Assembly: GCF_902459565.1 (NCBI RefSeq)
Contig: NZ_CABPSN010000002.1
Location: 930,001 to 994,000, forward strand
Direction of reading: 5' to 3'
DNA length: 64,000 nt
Source: Pandoraea aquatica
Lineage (GTDB): Bacteria; Pseudomonadota; Gammaproteobacteria; Burkholderiales; Burkholderiaceae
Of the stretch, positions 43,816-54,300 are shown piece after piece. The translations under genes and the position numbers were made by a program. The notes beneath the pieces were generated by a model. It searched no databases and was not told the DNA's origin. It saw only the letters and a list, made by a program, of their open reading frames with translations. How positions within the stretch are numbered: the first letter of the stretch is position 1; each line of letters opens with the position of its first letter.

Positions 43816-44773
43816 GATTGGCGATGCCACTGATGACGTGACCGGTCGGAGAGACGCGGGCCGCCGATTCGCAGTGGCGAGTCTGATCGTCGAAGAAGAA
43901 ATCGGGCTCGAACTCGCGCAGGAATGCGCCTTTGTCCAGCCCGCCCAGGAACATCGCCTCGTCGATGTCGATTTTCCAGTCCATCAGCGTGCGGATGGCA
44001 CGTTCGTGCGCCGGGGCCGAACGCGCTGTGACGAGCGCGGTGCGGATTTTGACCGGCACTTCGTGGCCTGCGAGGGTTTGCAAACGGTGCAGCGCGAGCA
44101 GCAGCGGCTTGAACGGGCCGGGCGGCAACGGCGTGGCGGCGCGCTCGATTTCGTGCTGCTGAAAGGCGTCGAGGCCGTTGCGCTGGAAGACCTGCTCGGC
44201 CTCGTCGGAGAAGAGCACCGCGTCGCCGTCGAAAGCGATGCGGATTTCGTCGGGATGCAATTCGGCTTTCTTCGCAGAGTCCGGGTACACGCGTGCGGCC
44301 GGAAAACCGGCGGCAAGGGCACCGCGCACGTCGCGCTCGTTCGCCGACAGGAACAGATGTGCCCCCAGCGCGTTGAGATAGCCGAACGGGTCGCGTCCGC
44401 GCGTGAACACGCCGCGCTCGATCTTGAGATCGAGTTGTCGTGCCGAGCGGAACACGCGCATGCCGCTCACGGGATCGTTGCGCGAGAGCACCACGACTTC
44501 CACGCGATGCTTGTCTTTCGTGTCACCGGCACCGCTGGCGCCGTTCGCTCCGCTGGTATCGCTCCCCTGATTGAACGCGAGCAGTTTCTGCACGAGCGGG
44601 AAAGCGACGCCTGCCGGTGCCGGCGTGTCGAGGCGGTCGAGCTGATACTGCATGTACGACTGATCGTCGCCGCTCGCTACGCCAGCATCGAACACGCGGT
44701 TCTCTTCTTCGAAGTCGAACAGCGCGCGCGACGAGATCGCGACAACGAGTTTGTTCTCGAGCGTGATGGGCAT
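43802..44773 (-). CDS. Cytosolic 5'-nucleotidase family protein
   Basis: 323 residues of the cytosolic 5'-nucleotidase (type I/PF06189-like) family: [20 protein letters not shown] at the start, [19 protein letters not shown], and the HAD-like aspartates in [16 protein letters not shown]. It hydrolyses nucleoside monophosphates. A low-complexity insert ([18 protein letters not shown], about 72-89) is not typical. It overlaps queF by 14 bp and follows ilvA by about 48 bp, so all three share an operon. The relation to queuosine is open. Confidence 0.85.
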   Translation of the reverse strand: MPITLENKLVVAISSRALFDFEEENRVFDAGVASGDDQSYMQYQLDRLDTPAPAGVAFPLVQKLLAFNQGSDTSGANGASGAGDTKDKHRVEVVVLSRNDPVSGMRVFRSARQLDLKIERGVFTRGRDPFGYLNALGAHLFLSANERDVRGALAAGFPAARVYPDSAKKAELHPDEIRIAFDGDAVLFSDEAEQVFQRNGLDAFQQHEIERAATPLPPGPFKPLLLALHRLQTLAGHEVPVKIRTALVTARSAPAHERAIRTLMDWKIDIDEAMFLGGLDKGAFLREFEPDFFFDDQTRHCESAARVSPTGHVISGIANHDHA

Positions 44774-44821
44774 GGCGGCGGCGATTTCCTGTCGTGTGTC
44801 GATGATTGAAGACGTTGCGAC

Positions 44822-46351
44822 TTACCCGAGAAACAGCTTGTACACGGGGTTGTCGCTTTCGTCCCAGTAAGGATAGCCGAGCGTTGCGAGGAAGTCGCGG
44901 AAGGCGGCCTTCTCGTCGGTCGGGACCTGAATCCCCACGAGGATGTTGCTGTAGTCCGCGCCCTGATTCCGGTAATGGAACAGGCTGATGTTCCAGTTCG
45001 GGCTCATGGCCGAGAGGAACTTCATCAGCGCGCCCGGACGCTCCGGAAACTCGAAGCGATACAGCACTTCGTGGCTCGCCAGCGCCGAACGGCCACCCAC
45101 CATGTAGCGGATGTGCTGCTTGGAGAGTTCGTCGTTGGACAGATCGAGCGTCGGGAAGCCGTGGCGCTCGAAACCGGCCTTGATACGCTCGCCTTCGTCG
45201 CGGTTATGCATCTGGATACCCACGAAGATGTGGGCGCTGGACGCTTCACTAATTCGGTAGTTGAACTCGGTCACATTGCGGCTGCCCACCACTTCGGTGA
45301 AGCGCTTGAAGCTGCCGCGCGCCTCCGGAATGGTGACGGCGAACACGGCTTCGCGTGCTTCACCGACTTCGGCGCGCTCGGCGACGAAACGCAGGCGGTC
45401 GAAGTTCATGTTCGCGCCCGAGGTGATCGCGACGAGTGTTTCGCCCTTGAGCTTCTCACGCTCGGCGTACAGCTTCGCGCCCGCCACGGACAGCGCGCCG
45501 GACGGCTCCAGCACGCTGCGCGTGTCCTGGAACACATCCTTGATGGCGGCGCAGAGCTGGTCGGTGTCGACACGCACGACTTCGTCGAGATATTCGCTGC
45601 ATAGGCGGAAGGTTTCTTCGCCCACGTACTTGACGGCGGTGCCGTCAGCAAAGAGGCCGACGTCGTTCAACAGAACCCGCTCGCCCGCGTGGATGGATTG
45701 CGCCATGGCGTCGGAGTCGACCGATTGCACGCCGATGACTTTGATCTCCGGACGCACGGCTTTGACGTACGCGGCGACACCAGCGGCCAGTCCGCCGCCA
45801 CCGATGGGCACGAAGATGGCATGCAGGGGGCCTTGATGCTGGCGCAGGATTTCCATGCCGATGGTGCCCTGACCGGCGATGACGTCGGGGTCGTCGAACG
45901 GCGGCACGAAGGTCAGGCCGCGCTCGGCTTGCAGCGTCATGGCGTGGGCGTAGGCGTCGCTATACGAGTCGCCGGCGAGCACGACTTCGACGGCGCGTCC
46001 GCCGTGGGTTTTCACGGCGTCGATCTTGACCTGCGGCGTGGTGACCGGCATGACGATGACGGCCTTGCAGCCCAGACGCGCGGCCGAGTACGCAACGCCC
46101 TGCGCGTGGTTCCCGGCGGAGGCGGTCAGCACGCCGCGCTCGCGCTCGGCCTCGCTGAGGTTGGCCATCTTGTTGTACGCGCCCCGAATCTTGAAGGAGA
46201 ACACCGTCTGGTTGTCTTCGCGCTTGAGATAAATTCGATTGTGCAGCCGCATGGAAAGCGTGCGAGCCGGTTCGAGTTCGCTCTCAAAGGCGACGTCGTA
46301 GACTTTGGCGGTCAGGATCTTCTTCAGGTAGTCAGGAGCTGCGTCAGACAT
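44822..46351 (-). CDS. ilvA: Threonine ammonia-lyase, biosynthetic
   Basis: 509 residues, full length (E. coli 514). Converts threonine to 2-oxobutanoate, the first step to isoleucine. Fold type II PLP domain with K54 in FSFKIRGAYNK, the glycine-rich phosphate loop IGGGGLAAGVAAY and the serine in TSGANMN. Two ACT-like regulatory domains follow (about 330-509), matching the isoleucine/valine-controlled form rather than the catabolic TdcB. First gene of the ilvA/5'-nucleotidase/queF run. Confidence 0.95.
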   Translation of the reverse strand: MSDAAPDYLKKILTAKVYDVAFESELEPARTLSMRLHNRIYLKREDNQTVFSFKIRGAYNKMANLSEAERERGVLTASAGNHAQGVAYSAARLGCKAVIVMPVTTPQVKIDAVKTHGGRAVEVVLAGDSYSDAYAHAMTLQAERGLTFVPPFDDPDVIAGQGTIGMEILRQHQGPLHAIFVPIGGGGLAAGVAAYVKAVRPEIKVIGVQSVDSDAMAQSIHAGERVLLNDVGLFADGTAVKYVGEETFRLCSEYLDEVVRVDTDQLCAAIKDVFQDTRSVLEPSGALSVAGAKLYAEREKLKGETLVAITSGANMNFDRLRFVAERAEVGEAREAVFAVTIPEARGSFKRFTEVVGSRNVTEFNYRISEASSAHIFVGIQMHNRDEGERIKAGFERHGFPTLDLSNDELSKQHIRYMVGGRSALASHEVLYRFEFPERPGALMKFLSAMSPNWNISLFHYRNQGADYSNILVGIQVPTDEKAAFRDFLATLGYPYWDESDNPVYKLFLG

Positions 46352-46472
46352 GATTTAGGGCTTCTTCAGGTTAGGCACATCAAGGAACAAAAGGACAATG
46401 ATAGACCAGCACTTCCGCCGGGGCGGTCGCGCTTGGTCTTTCGGGGAAAAGCAGGAAAGGGGAGTGCGCGCC

Positions 46473-47099
46473 CTAGCGTAGGTCGTCTGGGGTGTCGATG
46501 TCGCGCACGATTCCGGCGTCGTCGACATCGACGATCGTAATGTGCTCGCTAATCAACAGGTCGCGCGCGCCGATGTCGCCATCGAGGGCGGCAAGGCGTG
46601 AGGTATAGGCGGAACCGAACGCGACAGGATGGCCGCGCTGTCCCTGATAACTCGGGGCGACGATGGCTTCGGGCGACGTGAGGCCGTTCGCAATCGCGCG
46701 CAGGGTATTCGGGTGGATGTAGGGCATGTCGGCCAGCGCGACGAGCCAACCGTCGAGATGCTCGAGCCCCGGGGGCGGATCTTCGTCGGTGGCGGCATTG
46801 ATGCCGGCCGCGAGCGTCGCACCCATGCCGCGCTTGGTGGCGTGGCTCATGACAACTTCACAACCCGCCTGCAACAGCACGTTCTCCAGCTCGGCCGAGT
46901 CCGGTCGCACCACCGCGATCACGCGCGGCAATACCGCCAGCAGCGCGTGGGCGCTGGCGAGGGCAACGGGTCGGTTCAGGGGATCTCCGGGCAGCGGCGC
47001 GAGCAGCTTGTTCCGGCGCCCCGCCGCGTCGAAGCGGGTACCGAGTCCGCCTGCCAGTAGAATGGCCACGGGCGGCGTCGAGGGTCGGGTCATGGTCAC
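46473..47099 (-). CDS. MobA/MocA-like molybdenum cofactor nucleotidyltransferase
   Basis: 208 residues. The nucleotide-binding loop LLAGGLGTRFDAAGRRNKLL (about 14-33), the SHATKRGMGATLAAGI segment and VALADMPYIHP (metal Asp) match MocA-type cytidylyltransferases, which make molybdopterin cytosine dinucleotide for the xanthine oxidase family. A molybdenum hydroxylase with its iron-sulfur subunit is encoded about 1 kb away, so the two functions fit. GTP-using MobA is the less likely alternative. Confidence 0.85.
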   Translation of the reverse strand: MTMTRPSTPPVAILLAGGLGTRFDAAGRRNKLLAPLPGDPLNRPVALASAHALLAVLPRVIAVVRPDSAELENVLLQAGCEVVMSHATKRGMGATLAAGINAATDEDPPPGLEHLDGWLVALADMPYIHPNTLRAIANGLTSPEAIVAPSYQGQRGHPVAFGSAYTSRLAALDGDIGARDLLISEHITIVDVDDAGIVRDIDTPDDLR

Positions 47100-47246
47100 G
47101 CATTATGCGCCAGACTTTTTGTTTCTGCCAAACGCGTGTGCACGCATTCGCTGTGTCGTTGGCCGACCGTCTGGTCGGTTGGGGACGGCGGAGATGCGGT
47201 GTCAATGCGGTGTTTTTCGGTCGGATTTTGCTTTCTGCGGAGCTGC

Positions 47247-47858
47247 ATGGAGTCGTTTATCACCTGGCTGCTGGGCGTGTTGGCGCTACCCGGCGTGGGC
47301 TTGCCCGCCATTTTTCTCGTGTCGTTTCTCTCCGCCACACTGCTGCCGATGGGCTCGGAACCCGCGCTCTTCGGCTATGTGGCGCTCAATCCGCATATGT
47401 TCTGGGCCGCCATCGTTGTGGCCAGCGTGGGCAATACGCTCGGCGGCATGCTGGACTGGTGGATGGGGTTCGCGGCGCGTCGCGCATTCGTGCGGCTCAA
47501 GGCGCGTCGGCGCGCGCATGCGCGGGCGGCGGCCTGTGGTGTCGCCGTTAATGTCGATGTGCCGCAGGGGAAGGCAGGCAAAGTTGACGCGGATGGCAAA
47601 GCGCCCATGAACGAGCGCTACACCCGCTGGATGCGCCGCTTCGGACCGCCGCTGCTTCTGCTCTCGTGGCTGCCGGTCGTTGGCGACCCGCTTTGCACCC
47701 TCGCCGGATGGCTCCGGCTCTCATGGCGCTCATGCCTCGTCTACATCGCCGTCGGCAAGACACTCCGCTACATCGCCATCACCTATCTGATGCTGCGTGT
47801 GCCCGAATCCTTCTGGCAAGGCATCTTCGCGCCCTTTAAGCATCTGCTTATCGGGTGA
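47247..47858 (+). CDS. YqaA/DedA-like (VTT domain) membrane protein
   Basis: 203 residues from the ATG at 47247 with GGAG 5 bp upstream; upstream in-frame residues are cysteine-rich and rejected. Three to four membrane segments with the YqaA family features PMGSEPALFGYVALNP, NTLGGMLDWWMGFAAR and the VTT motif LLSWLPVVGDPLCTLAGWLR. These resemble undecaprenyl-phosphate or lipid flippases of the DedA superfamily. A basic, alanine-rich insert (about 85-128) is longer than usual. Function not proven. Confidence 0.85.
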   Translation: MESFITWLLGVLALPGVGLPAIFLVSFLSATLLPMGSEPALFGYVALNPHMFWAAIVVASVGNTLGGMLDWWMGFAARRAFVRLKARRRAHARAAACGVAVNVDVPQGKAGKVDADGKAPMNERYTRWMRRFGPPLLLLSWLPVVGDPLCTLAGWLRLSWRSCLVYIAVGKTLRYIAITYLMLRVPESFWQGIFAPFKHLLIG

Positions 47859-47869
47859 CGTTCTGACTC

Positions 47870-47895
47870 GCGGTTCTCACAATTGCGGTTCTCAC
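47870..47895. repeat. Short tandem direct repeat
   Basis: GCGGTTCTCAC occurs at 47870-47880 and again at 47885-47895, a 15-bp period. It directly precedes a large inverted repeat in the gap between convergent genes. Confidence 0.6.
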
Positions 47896-47906
47896 GAAGT
47901 CCGGAG

Positions 47907-47977
47907 GCCGGACCGGAGCCCCTTTCCGCCCCTCAGACATAGACCCAACTCGGTTCAGAAAGGGGCCCCGGTCCGGC
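47907..47977. repeat. 20-bp imperfect inverted repeat (large hairpin)
   Basis: The left arm (47907-47926, beginning GCCGGACCGG) and right arm (47958-47977, ending CGGTCCGGC) pair at 19 of 20 positions, with a 31-nt loop. It lies between convergent genes and no T-run follows, so it may be a Rho-assisted terminator, a REP-like unit, or the terminal repeats of a lost small element. Confidence 0.7.
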
Positions 47978-48038
47978 TCACCATCATGCTTTCCCAGGAC
48001 CCACCTTCTTTATCCCTCGTGAGTGACGCTCTTCCTGC

Positions 48039-50258
48039 TTACGTTGTGACTTCGAACGGCAACGCGCGCTGACGCTTGCCCGTCAACGCAAACACGGCAT
48101 TGGCATACGCCGGGGCCAACGGCGGCAACCCCGGCTCACCCATCCCCGTCGGGGCATCGCCCGAACTCACCACGTGCACGCTAATCGCAGGCATGTCGGT
48201 CAACCGCGCCACGGTGTACTGGTGGAAGTTGCTCTGCTCAACCTCACCATCCTTCATCGTGATCGCCGCTCCCGGCAACGTTGTGCCCAATCCCATCAAC
48301 GCAGCACCTTCGACCTGCGCGGCGACCGTCAGCGGGTTTACCGCGAAGTTGCAATGAACACCGGCCACAGCGCTGACCAACCGCGGTGCGTTGTTGCGCA
48401 TTTCGGCAACGACTACATACGCCACCACCGAGTCGAACGACTCATGCACGGCCACACCCCAGGCCTGTCCCGCAGGCAACTTGGTCTTGCCGTATCCCGA
48501 ACGCTCCACAGCCAGCGCCAGCGCCTCGCGATGACGCGGGTGCTTGTCGCCCCGCAACGCATAGCGGTACGCGACAGGGTCCTGGCCCGCGTTCTTCGCC
48601 AACTCGTCGATCAACGTCTCCATGACGAACGCCGTGTGGGTGTTGCCCACCGAACGCCACCACAACACCGGCACGTTGACCTTCGGGCTATGCAGCGTCA
48701 GACGTAGCGGCACGGCGTAAGGTGTGCCGGAGACACCCTCGACACTCGTGCCGTCGATGCCGTTCTTCACCATCATCTTCTCGAACGGCGTGCCCGCCAG
48801 AATCGACTGACCAACGATGGTGTGATTCCACGCCAGTACGTTGCCCTTGGCATCCAGACCGATCTCGGCACGGTGCACGTACATCGGACGGTAGTAGCCA
48901 CCGTGAATGTCGTCTTCACGACTCCAGATGACCTTGACCGGCTCGCGATGCCCCGCGCCGTGCCATGCCTTCGCGACCTGCGCGGCTTCAACACCGTAGT
49001 CCGACGTCGGTACCGCACGACGGCCGAAGCCGCCACCCGCCATGAGCGTATGCAGTTTCACTTGCTCAGGCTTGAGACCCAGCGTTTGCGCGATGGCTGC
49101 CTGATCGACGGTCTGGAACTGGGTGCCGGTCCACACTTCTGCGCCTTTGCCCGAGATCTGCACGGTGCAGTTCAGTGGCTCCATCGGCGCGTGAGCGAGG
49201 TACGGGAAGCTGTACTCGGCCACCAGCGTTTTCGGTGCGCCCTTGAGTTTGGAGACGTCGGTGTCGATCGCGACGGTGCCCGGCGTCTTCGCCATCTCTT
49301 TGTACTTGGCCAACTGCGCCGTGGTGTCGACATGCTCGACGCCGCTGGTGTCCCACTCGGCCTTGAGCGCGTCGCGGCCGGTCTTCGCCTGCCAATAGCC
49401 GTCGGCGATGACGGCGACGGCGGTACCGCCACGGTCGTCAGGAATTTCGAGGACGTCGCGCACGCCCTTGATGGCCTTTGCCGCCTTGGCGTCGAATGAC
49501 TTCACCTTTGCGCCGAACACGGGCGGACGCGCCACGACCGCCACCTTGAGGTTGGGCAGCTTGAAGTCCATGCCGTACATCGGCGTGCCGGTCGACTTGG
49601 CCTTGGCGTCCAGACGACCCGTCGGCTTGCCGAGCAGACGGAAAGCCGATGGATCCTTAAGCGCAACGTTGGCGGGCACCGGCATGGCCTGCGCCTTTGC
49701 GGCGAGGCTGCCGTAGGTGGCGCGCTTGCCGTTCGGGCCGAGGACGACGCCCTTCTCGGTGCGCAACTGATCGGCCGGGACTTTCCATTGCTGAGCCGCC
49801 GCCGCAATCAGCATCGCGCGCGCCGACGCACCGATGCGCCGGTACTGCATCCACGAGTGCGCGATGGAACCGGAGCCGCCCGTCATCTGGATGCCGAACA
49901 TCGGGTCTTTGTAGACGTCGGCGGCCGGGGCCAGCTCGCCACGGACCTTCGACCAGTCGCAATCGAGTTCTTCGGCGACGAGCATCGGCAGCGCCGTTTG
50001 TACGCCCTGTCCGAAATCGAGTCGGTTAACCTGAATGGTGACGGTGTCGTCCGGGGCGATGTGCACGAAGGCGGACGGCACGACTGCGGCCGGGGCCGCC
50101 CCCTGCGCACTGGCCGTGCGCATCATGCCGGGCAGCGACATTTCCAGCATCAGGCCGCCCGCGGCAATGGCGGACGTCTTGAGGAAGCCACGACGGCTCA
50201 CGCCGGTGAAGTCGCCCACGGCCACGCCGGGACGTTGGGAGAAACGAAGTTCACGCAT
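48039..50258 (-). CDS. Molybdenum hydroxylase large subunit (IorB-like), Tat-exported
   Basis: 739 residues from the ATG at 50258 (GAGGAG upstream). The twin-arginine motif SRRGFLK (R22-R23) followed by a hydrophobic stretch indicates folded export to the periplasm. Molybdopterin-binding features of the xanthine-oxidase family: GGSGSIAHSWMQ, LMAGGGFGRRAVPTSDY and VLWWRSVGNTHTAFVMETLIDE. The closest named type is isoquinoline 1-oxidoreductase beta, with aldehyde dehydrogenase as alternative. Pairs with the 2Fe-2S subunit 17 bp upstream. No cytochrome subunit gene is adjacent. Confidence 0.9.
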   Translation of the reverse strand: MRELRFSQRPGVAVGDFTGVSRRGFLKTSAIAAGGLMLEMSLPGMMRTASAQGAAPAAVVPSAFVHIAPDDTVTIQVNRLDFGQGVQTALPMLVAEELDCDWSKVRGELAPAADVYKDPMFGIQMTGGSGSIAHSWMQYRRIGASARAMLIAAAAQQWKVPADQLRTEKGVVLGPNGKRATYGSLAAKAQAMPVPANVALKDPSAFRLLGKPTGRLDAKAKSTGTPMYGMDFKLPNLKVAVVARPPVFGAKVKSFDAKAAKAIKGVRDVLEIPDDRGGTAVAVIADGYWQAKTGRDALKAEWDTSGVEHVDTTAQLAKYKEMAKTPGTVAIDTDVSKLKGAPKTLVAEYSFPYLAHAPMEPLNCTVQISGKGAEVWTGTQFQTVDQAAIAQTLGLKPEQVKLHTLMAGGGFGRRAVPTSDYGVEAAQVAKAWHGAGHREPVKVIWSREDDIHGGYYRPMYVHRAEIGLDAKGNVLAWNHTIVGQSILAGTPFEKMMVKNGIDGTSVEGVSGTPYAVPLRLTLHSPKVNVPVLWWRSVGNTHTAFVMETLIDELAKNAGQDPVAYRYALRGDKHPRHREALALAVERSGYGKTKLPAGQAWGVAVHESFDSVVAYVVVAEMRNNAPRLVSAVAGVHCNFAVNPLTVAAQVEGAALMGLGTTLPGAAITMKDGEVEQSNFHQYTVARLTDMPAISVHVVSSGDAPTGMGEPGLPPLAPAYANAVFALTGKRQRALPFEVTT

Positions 50259-50275
50259 GTGGGTGTCTCCTCGCC

Positions 50276-50734
50276 TCAAGCCAGCGACGATGCAGCGTCT
50301 TTGATGGCCGCGCGAATGCGGGCGTACGTGCCGCAACGACAGATGTTGCCCGCCATCGCGGTATCGATCTGTTCGTCGTTCGGCGATTTGTTATCGCGCA
50401 GCAGGGCGGTGGCCGACATGATCTGGCCGCTCTGGCAGTAGCCGCACTGCGGCACGTCGTGCTTGACCCATGCGGCCTGCACGGCAGCGCCGACCGGATC
50501 GGCACCGACGTTCTCGATGGTGGTGATCTTCTTGCCTTCGACGGCGGAGACGGGGGTGACGCAGCTACGGATGGGCTGGCCGTCCATATGGACGGTGCAG
50601 GCCCCGCACAGCGCCATGCCACAACCGAATTTAGTGCCGGTCATGTTCAGCGCGTCGCGCAAGGTCCAGAGCAGGGGAGTGGCGGGGTCGACGTCGACCT
50701 TCACCGTTTTGCCGTTCAGTTGGAACGAAGCCAT
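50276..50734 (-). CDS. 2Fe-2S subunit of molybdenum hydroxylase (IorA-like)
   Basis: 152 residues from the ATG at 50734 (AGAGGTG upstream). The plant-ferredoxin-type cluster motif is [17 protein letters not shown] plus RSC, and the second cluster motif is CGYCQSGQ plus NICRCGTY, both complete. Transfers electrons from the molybdenum subunit encoded 17 bp downstream. Exported by hitchhiking with the Tat-dependent large subunit, as known for this family. Confidence 0.93.
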   Translation of the reverse strand: MASFQLNGKTVKVDVDPATPLLWTLRDALNMTGTKFGCGMALCGACTVHMDGQPIRSCVTPVSAVEGKKITTIENVGADPVGAAVQAAWVKHDVPQCGYCQSGQIMSATALLRDNKSPNDEQIDTAMAGNICRCGTYARIRAAIKDAASSLA

Positions 50735-51320
50735 GGAAACACCTCTTGATGGGTGGATAAGTCGGGGGACGGCTAGAACATACTCCCATTCCATGGAAAT
50801 TTCAGTTCAGAAGTGCGAGGCAAGTCGTTGTATCTAAAGGAATATAGCGGTCTGCTTTTATGGTGAAAGTGATGTTCGGTGGCGGGCGGCGATGGCGTTG
50901 TGAAGCTGTTATCAACGCAACGATGAGGCGTTCGGCGGGGTCGCAAACGATGGAAAAGAGGGGATTGGCGCGTCACGCAGGGGTTTTCGGCGCGGCGCCG
51001 ACGTGTTGCGGTGCAATGAAGTACAATTCGACCTACATTCCCCTACCAACACTTTCCCAAGCCGGAAGAAAGATCTGGGCATGCGCACCAACTGCCTCAC
51101 CCCTCTGTGCTTCTGCTCGATGACCGAACACGATTCGTCATCGACGTCCTTGCACGGCAGTCGTCGATCTCGTTGACCGCAGATTGACCGTTGCCGGCCC
51201 GCGCGCACCCCTTGCGCCTGCGGTCGGCACGCCCCGCGCATACCCGATTTTGACTTTCGGCGCGTCCCGCGAGACGAACGCCGACGGCGGATGCACCGCC
51301 GCAATGACGAGCCCGACAAG
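50735..51320. other. Intergenic control region, divergent operons
   Basis: 586 bp with no credible gene. Lower-GC stretches occur near 50820-50870. A TACAAT -10 candidate (51022-51027) is oriented toward the large oxidoreductase but lacks a good -35. TTGACC occurs twice at 51173 and 51184 (11-bp period), a possible regulator half-site pair. Confidence 0.4.
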
Positions 51321-54300
51321 ATGAACGCACCCTTGCCTGCCTTCGAGCCGCACGACGCTAAGCATGCCGTAGCCGCTCAACCCCCGCGTCTGCGTGAAAT
51401 TCCCTATAACTACACGTCGTTTTCGGACCGCGAAATCGTCATGCGCCTGCTCGGCGCGGACGCTTGGGCCATCCTCGACGAACTTCGCGCAGAACGCCGT
51501 ACCGGCCGCTCGGCGCGCATGCTGTACGAAGTGCTCGGCGACATCTGGGTGGTGCGCCGTAACCCGTATCTGCAGGACGACCTGCTCGACAATCCGAAGC
51601 GCCGCAAGCTGCTGATCGACGCGCTCGATCACCGTCTGAACGAGATCGACAAGCGTCGCCGTGCCGACGTCGCCGAACACGCCGACGCGCATGGCCGCGA
51701 ACGTGCGGCCCGCGTCGAGCAACTGGAAGTGGCCGCACGCCGCGCCGTGGCGGATTTCGCCGCCGAGTTCGAGAAGATGGCGGAACTGCGCCGTCGCGCG
51801 AAGAAGGTGCTCGGCCGCACGACCGCCAGCGACAACATCAAGTTCGACGGCCTGTCGCGCGTCTCGCACGTGACGGACGCCACCGACTGGCGTGTGGAAT
51901 ATCCGTTCGTGGTGCTCACCCCGGATAGCGAAGCCGAAATGGCGTCGCTGGTGAAGGGCTGCTTCGAACTCGGGCTGACGGTGATCCCGCGTGGAGGCGG
52001 CACGGGTTACACAGGCGGCGCGATTCCGCTCACGCCGTTCTCGGCCGTCATCAATACGGAAAAGCTGGAACAGCTCGACGAGGTCGAATACTCGCAACTG
52101 CCGGGCGTCGACAAGCCGGTCGGCACGATCTTCTCGGGTGCTGGTGTGGTCACGCGCCGTGTGGCGGAAGCCGCTGAGCGCGCCGGTCTGGTGTTCGCCG
52201 TGGACCCGACGTCGATCGACGCTTCGTGCATCGGCGGCAACGTCGCCATGAACGCCGGCGGCAAGAAGGCCGTGCTGTGGGGCACCGCGCTGGATAACCT
52301 CGCCTGGTGGCGCATGGTCGATCCGCAGGGCAACTGGCTGGAAGTTACGCGTCACGATCACAACCTCGGCAAGATTCACGACATTCCGGTCGCGCGCTTC
52401 GAACTGAAATGGTTCGACGGCAATCACGCCCCGGGTGAAGTGCTGCTCAAGACCGAAATGTTGGAGATCGAGGGCAAGCGTTTCCGTAAGGAAGGCCTCG
52501 GCAAGGACGTCACGGACAAGTTCCTCGCCGGTCTGCCCGGTATTCAGAAGGAAGGCTGCGACGGTCTGATCACGAGCGCGCGCTGGATTCTGCACAAGAT
52601 GCCGGCGCACACGCGCACGGTGTGTCTGGAGTTCTTCGGCCAGGCGAAGGAAGCAATTCCGAGCATCGTCGAAATCAAGGACTACATGTTCGCGCAGACG
52701 GCCGCAGGCGGCGCGATTCTTGCAGGTCTGGAGCATCTGGACGAACGCTATCTGCGCGCCGTGGGCTACGCCACGAAGTCGAAGCGCAACGCGTTCCCGA
52801 AGATGGTGCTGATCGGCGATATCGTCGGCGACGACGACAACGCGGTCGCACAAGCGACGTCGGAAGTCATCCGCATGGCCAACGGCAAGAGCGGCGAAGG
52901 GTTCGTCGCCGTGTCGGCCGAAGCGCGCAAGAAGTTCTGGCTCGACCGCTCGCGCACTGCCGCCATCGCGCGTCACACGAACGCCTTCAAGATCAACGAA
53001 GACGTGGTGATTCCGCTGCATCGCATGGGCGAGTACACGGATCACATCGAACGCATCAATATCGAGCTTTCGCTCAAGAACAAGCTGCAACTGGTCGACG
53101 CGCTCGAAACGTTCTTCGAAGCCGGTAATCTGCCGCTCGGCAAGACCGACGACGCGAACGAAATTCCGTCGGCCGAAATTCTCGAAGATCGCGTGCAGAC
53201 GGCGCTCACGATGCTGCGCGAAGTGCGCGCACGCTGGGAGTACCTGCGCGACAACTTCGAGATGTCGCTCGCCGACGCTATTCCGCTGCTCAACCGTCAC
53301 GGCATTCGCGATATCAACGTCGCGCTGAACGACCGTCTGAACAAGCATCCGGAGACGCGCCTCATCGATCTGCTGCAAGACCGCACGGTGCGCATTTCGT
53401 GGAAGCAGGAGATTCGCGCAGAACTGCGTCAGATCTTCACGGGCGGCGAGTTCAAGCCGATCCTCGACGAAGCGCAGGCGATCCACAAGCGCGTGCTGCA
53501 CGGTCGTGTGTTCGTCGCTCTGCACATGCACGCGGGCGACGGCAACGTGCACACGAACATCCCGGTGAACTCGGACAACTACGAGATGCTCCAGGATGCG
53601 CACAAGGCGGTGGCTCGCATCATGGACATCGCCCGCTCGCTCGACGGCGTGATCTCGGGCGAACACGGTATCGGCATCACCAAGCTGGAGTTCCTGACGG
53701 AAGCCGAAATCGGCGAATTCCGCGCGTACAAGATGCGCGTGGACCCGGAAGGGCGCTTCAACAAGGGCAAGCTGCTCAATCTGCCCGAGCTGCCCGCCGA
53801 TCTGCGCAACGCCTATACGCCCAGCTTCGGGCTGATGGGCTACGAGTCGCTGATCATGCAGCAATCGGACATCGGCGCGATTGCCGACAGCGTGAAGGAC
53901 TGTCTGCGCTGCGGCAAGTGCAAGCCGGTGTGCGCCACGCACGTGCCGCGCGCGAATCTGCTTTACAGCCCGCGTAACAAGATTCTCGCAACGTCGCTGC
54001 TCATCGAGGCGTTCCTGTACGAAGAGCAGACGCGCCGTGGCGTGTCGATCAAGCACTGGGACGAGTTCAACGACGTGGCCGATCACTGCACGGTCTGCCA
54101 CAAGTGCGCCACGCCTTGCCCGGTCAAGATCGACTTCGGCGACGTGACGATGAACATGCGCAATCTGCTGCGCAAGATGGGCAAGAAGAAGTTCAACCCG
54201 GGCGCGGCCGCCGGTATGTTCTTCCTGAATGCGACTAACCCCGAGACGATCAACATCACCCGCAAGGTGATGATCGACTGGGGCTACAAGGCGCAACGCT

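Noticed and set aside
43816-43830. preQ1 riboswitch before queF
   Set aside because: The queF start overlaps the upstream gene by 14 bp, leaving no space for a leader RNA.
50860-51319. Small open frames in the gap upstream of the large oxidoreductase
   Set aside because: No ribosome sites, no domain features and arginine-rich composition in the minus-strand frame; treated as control region.
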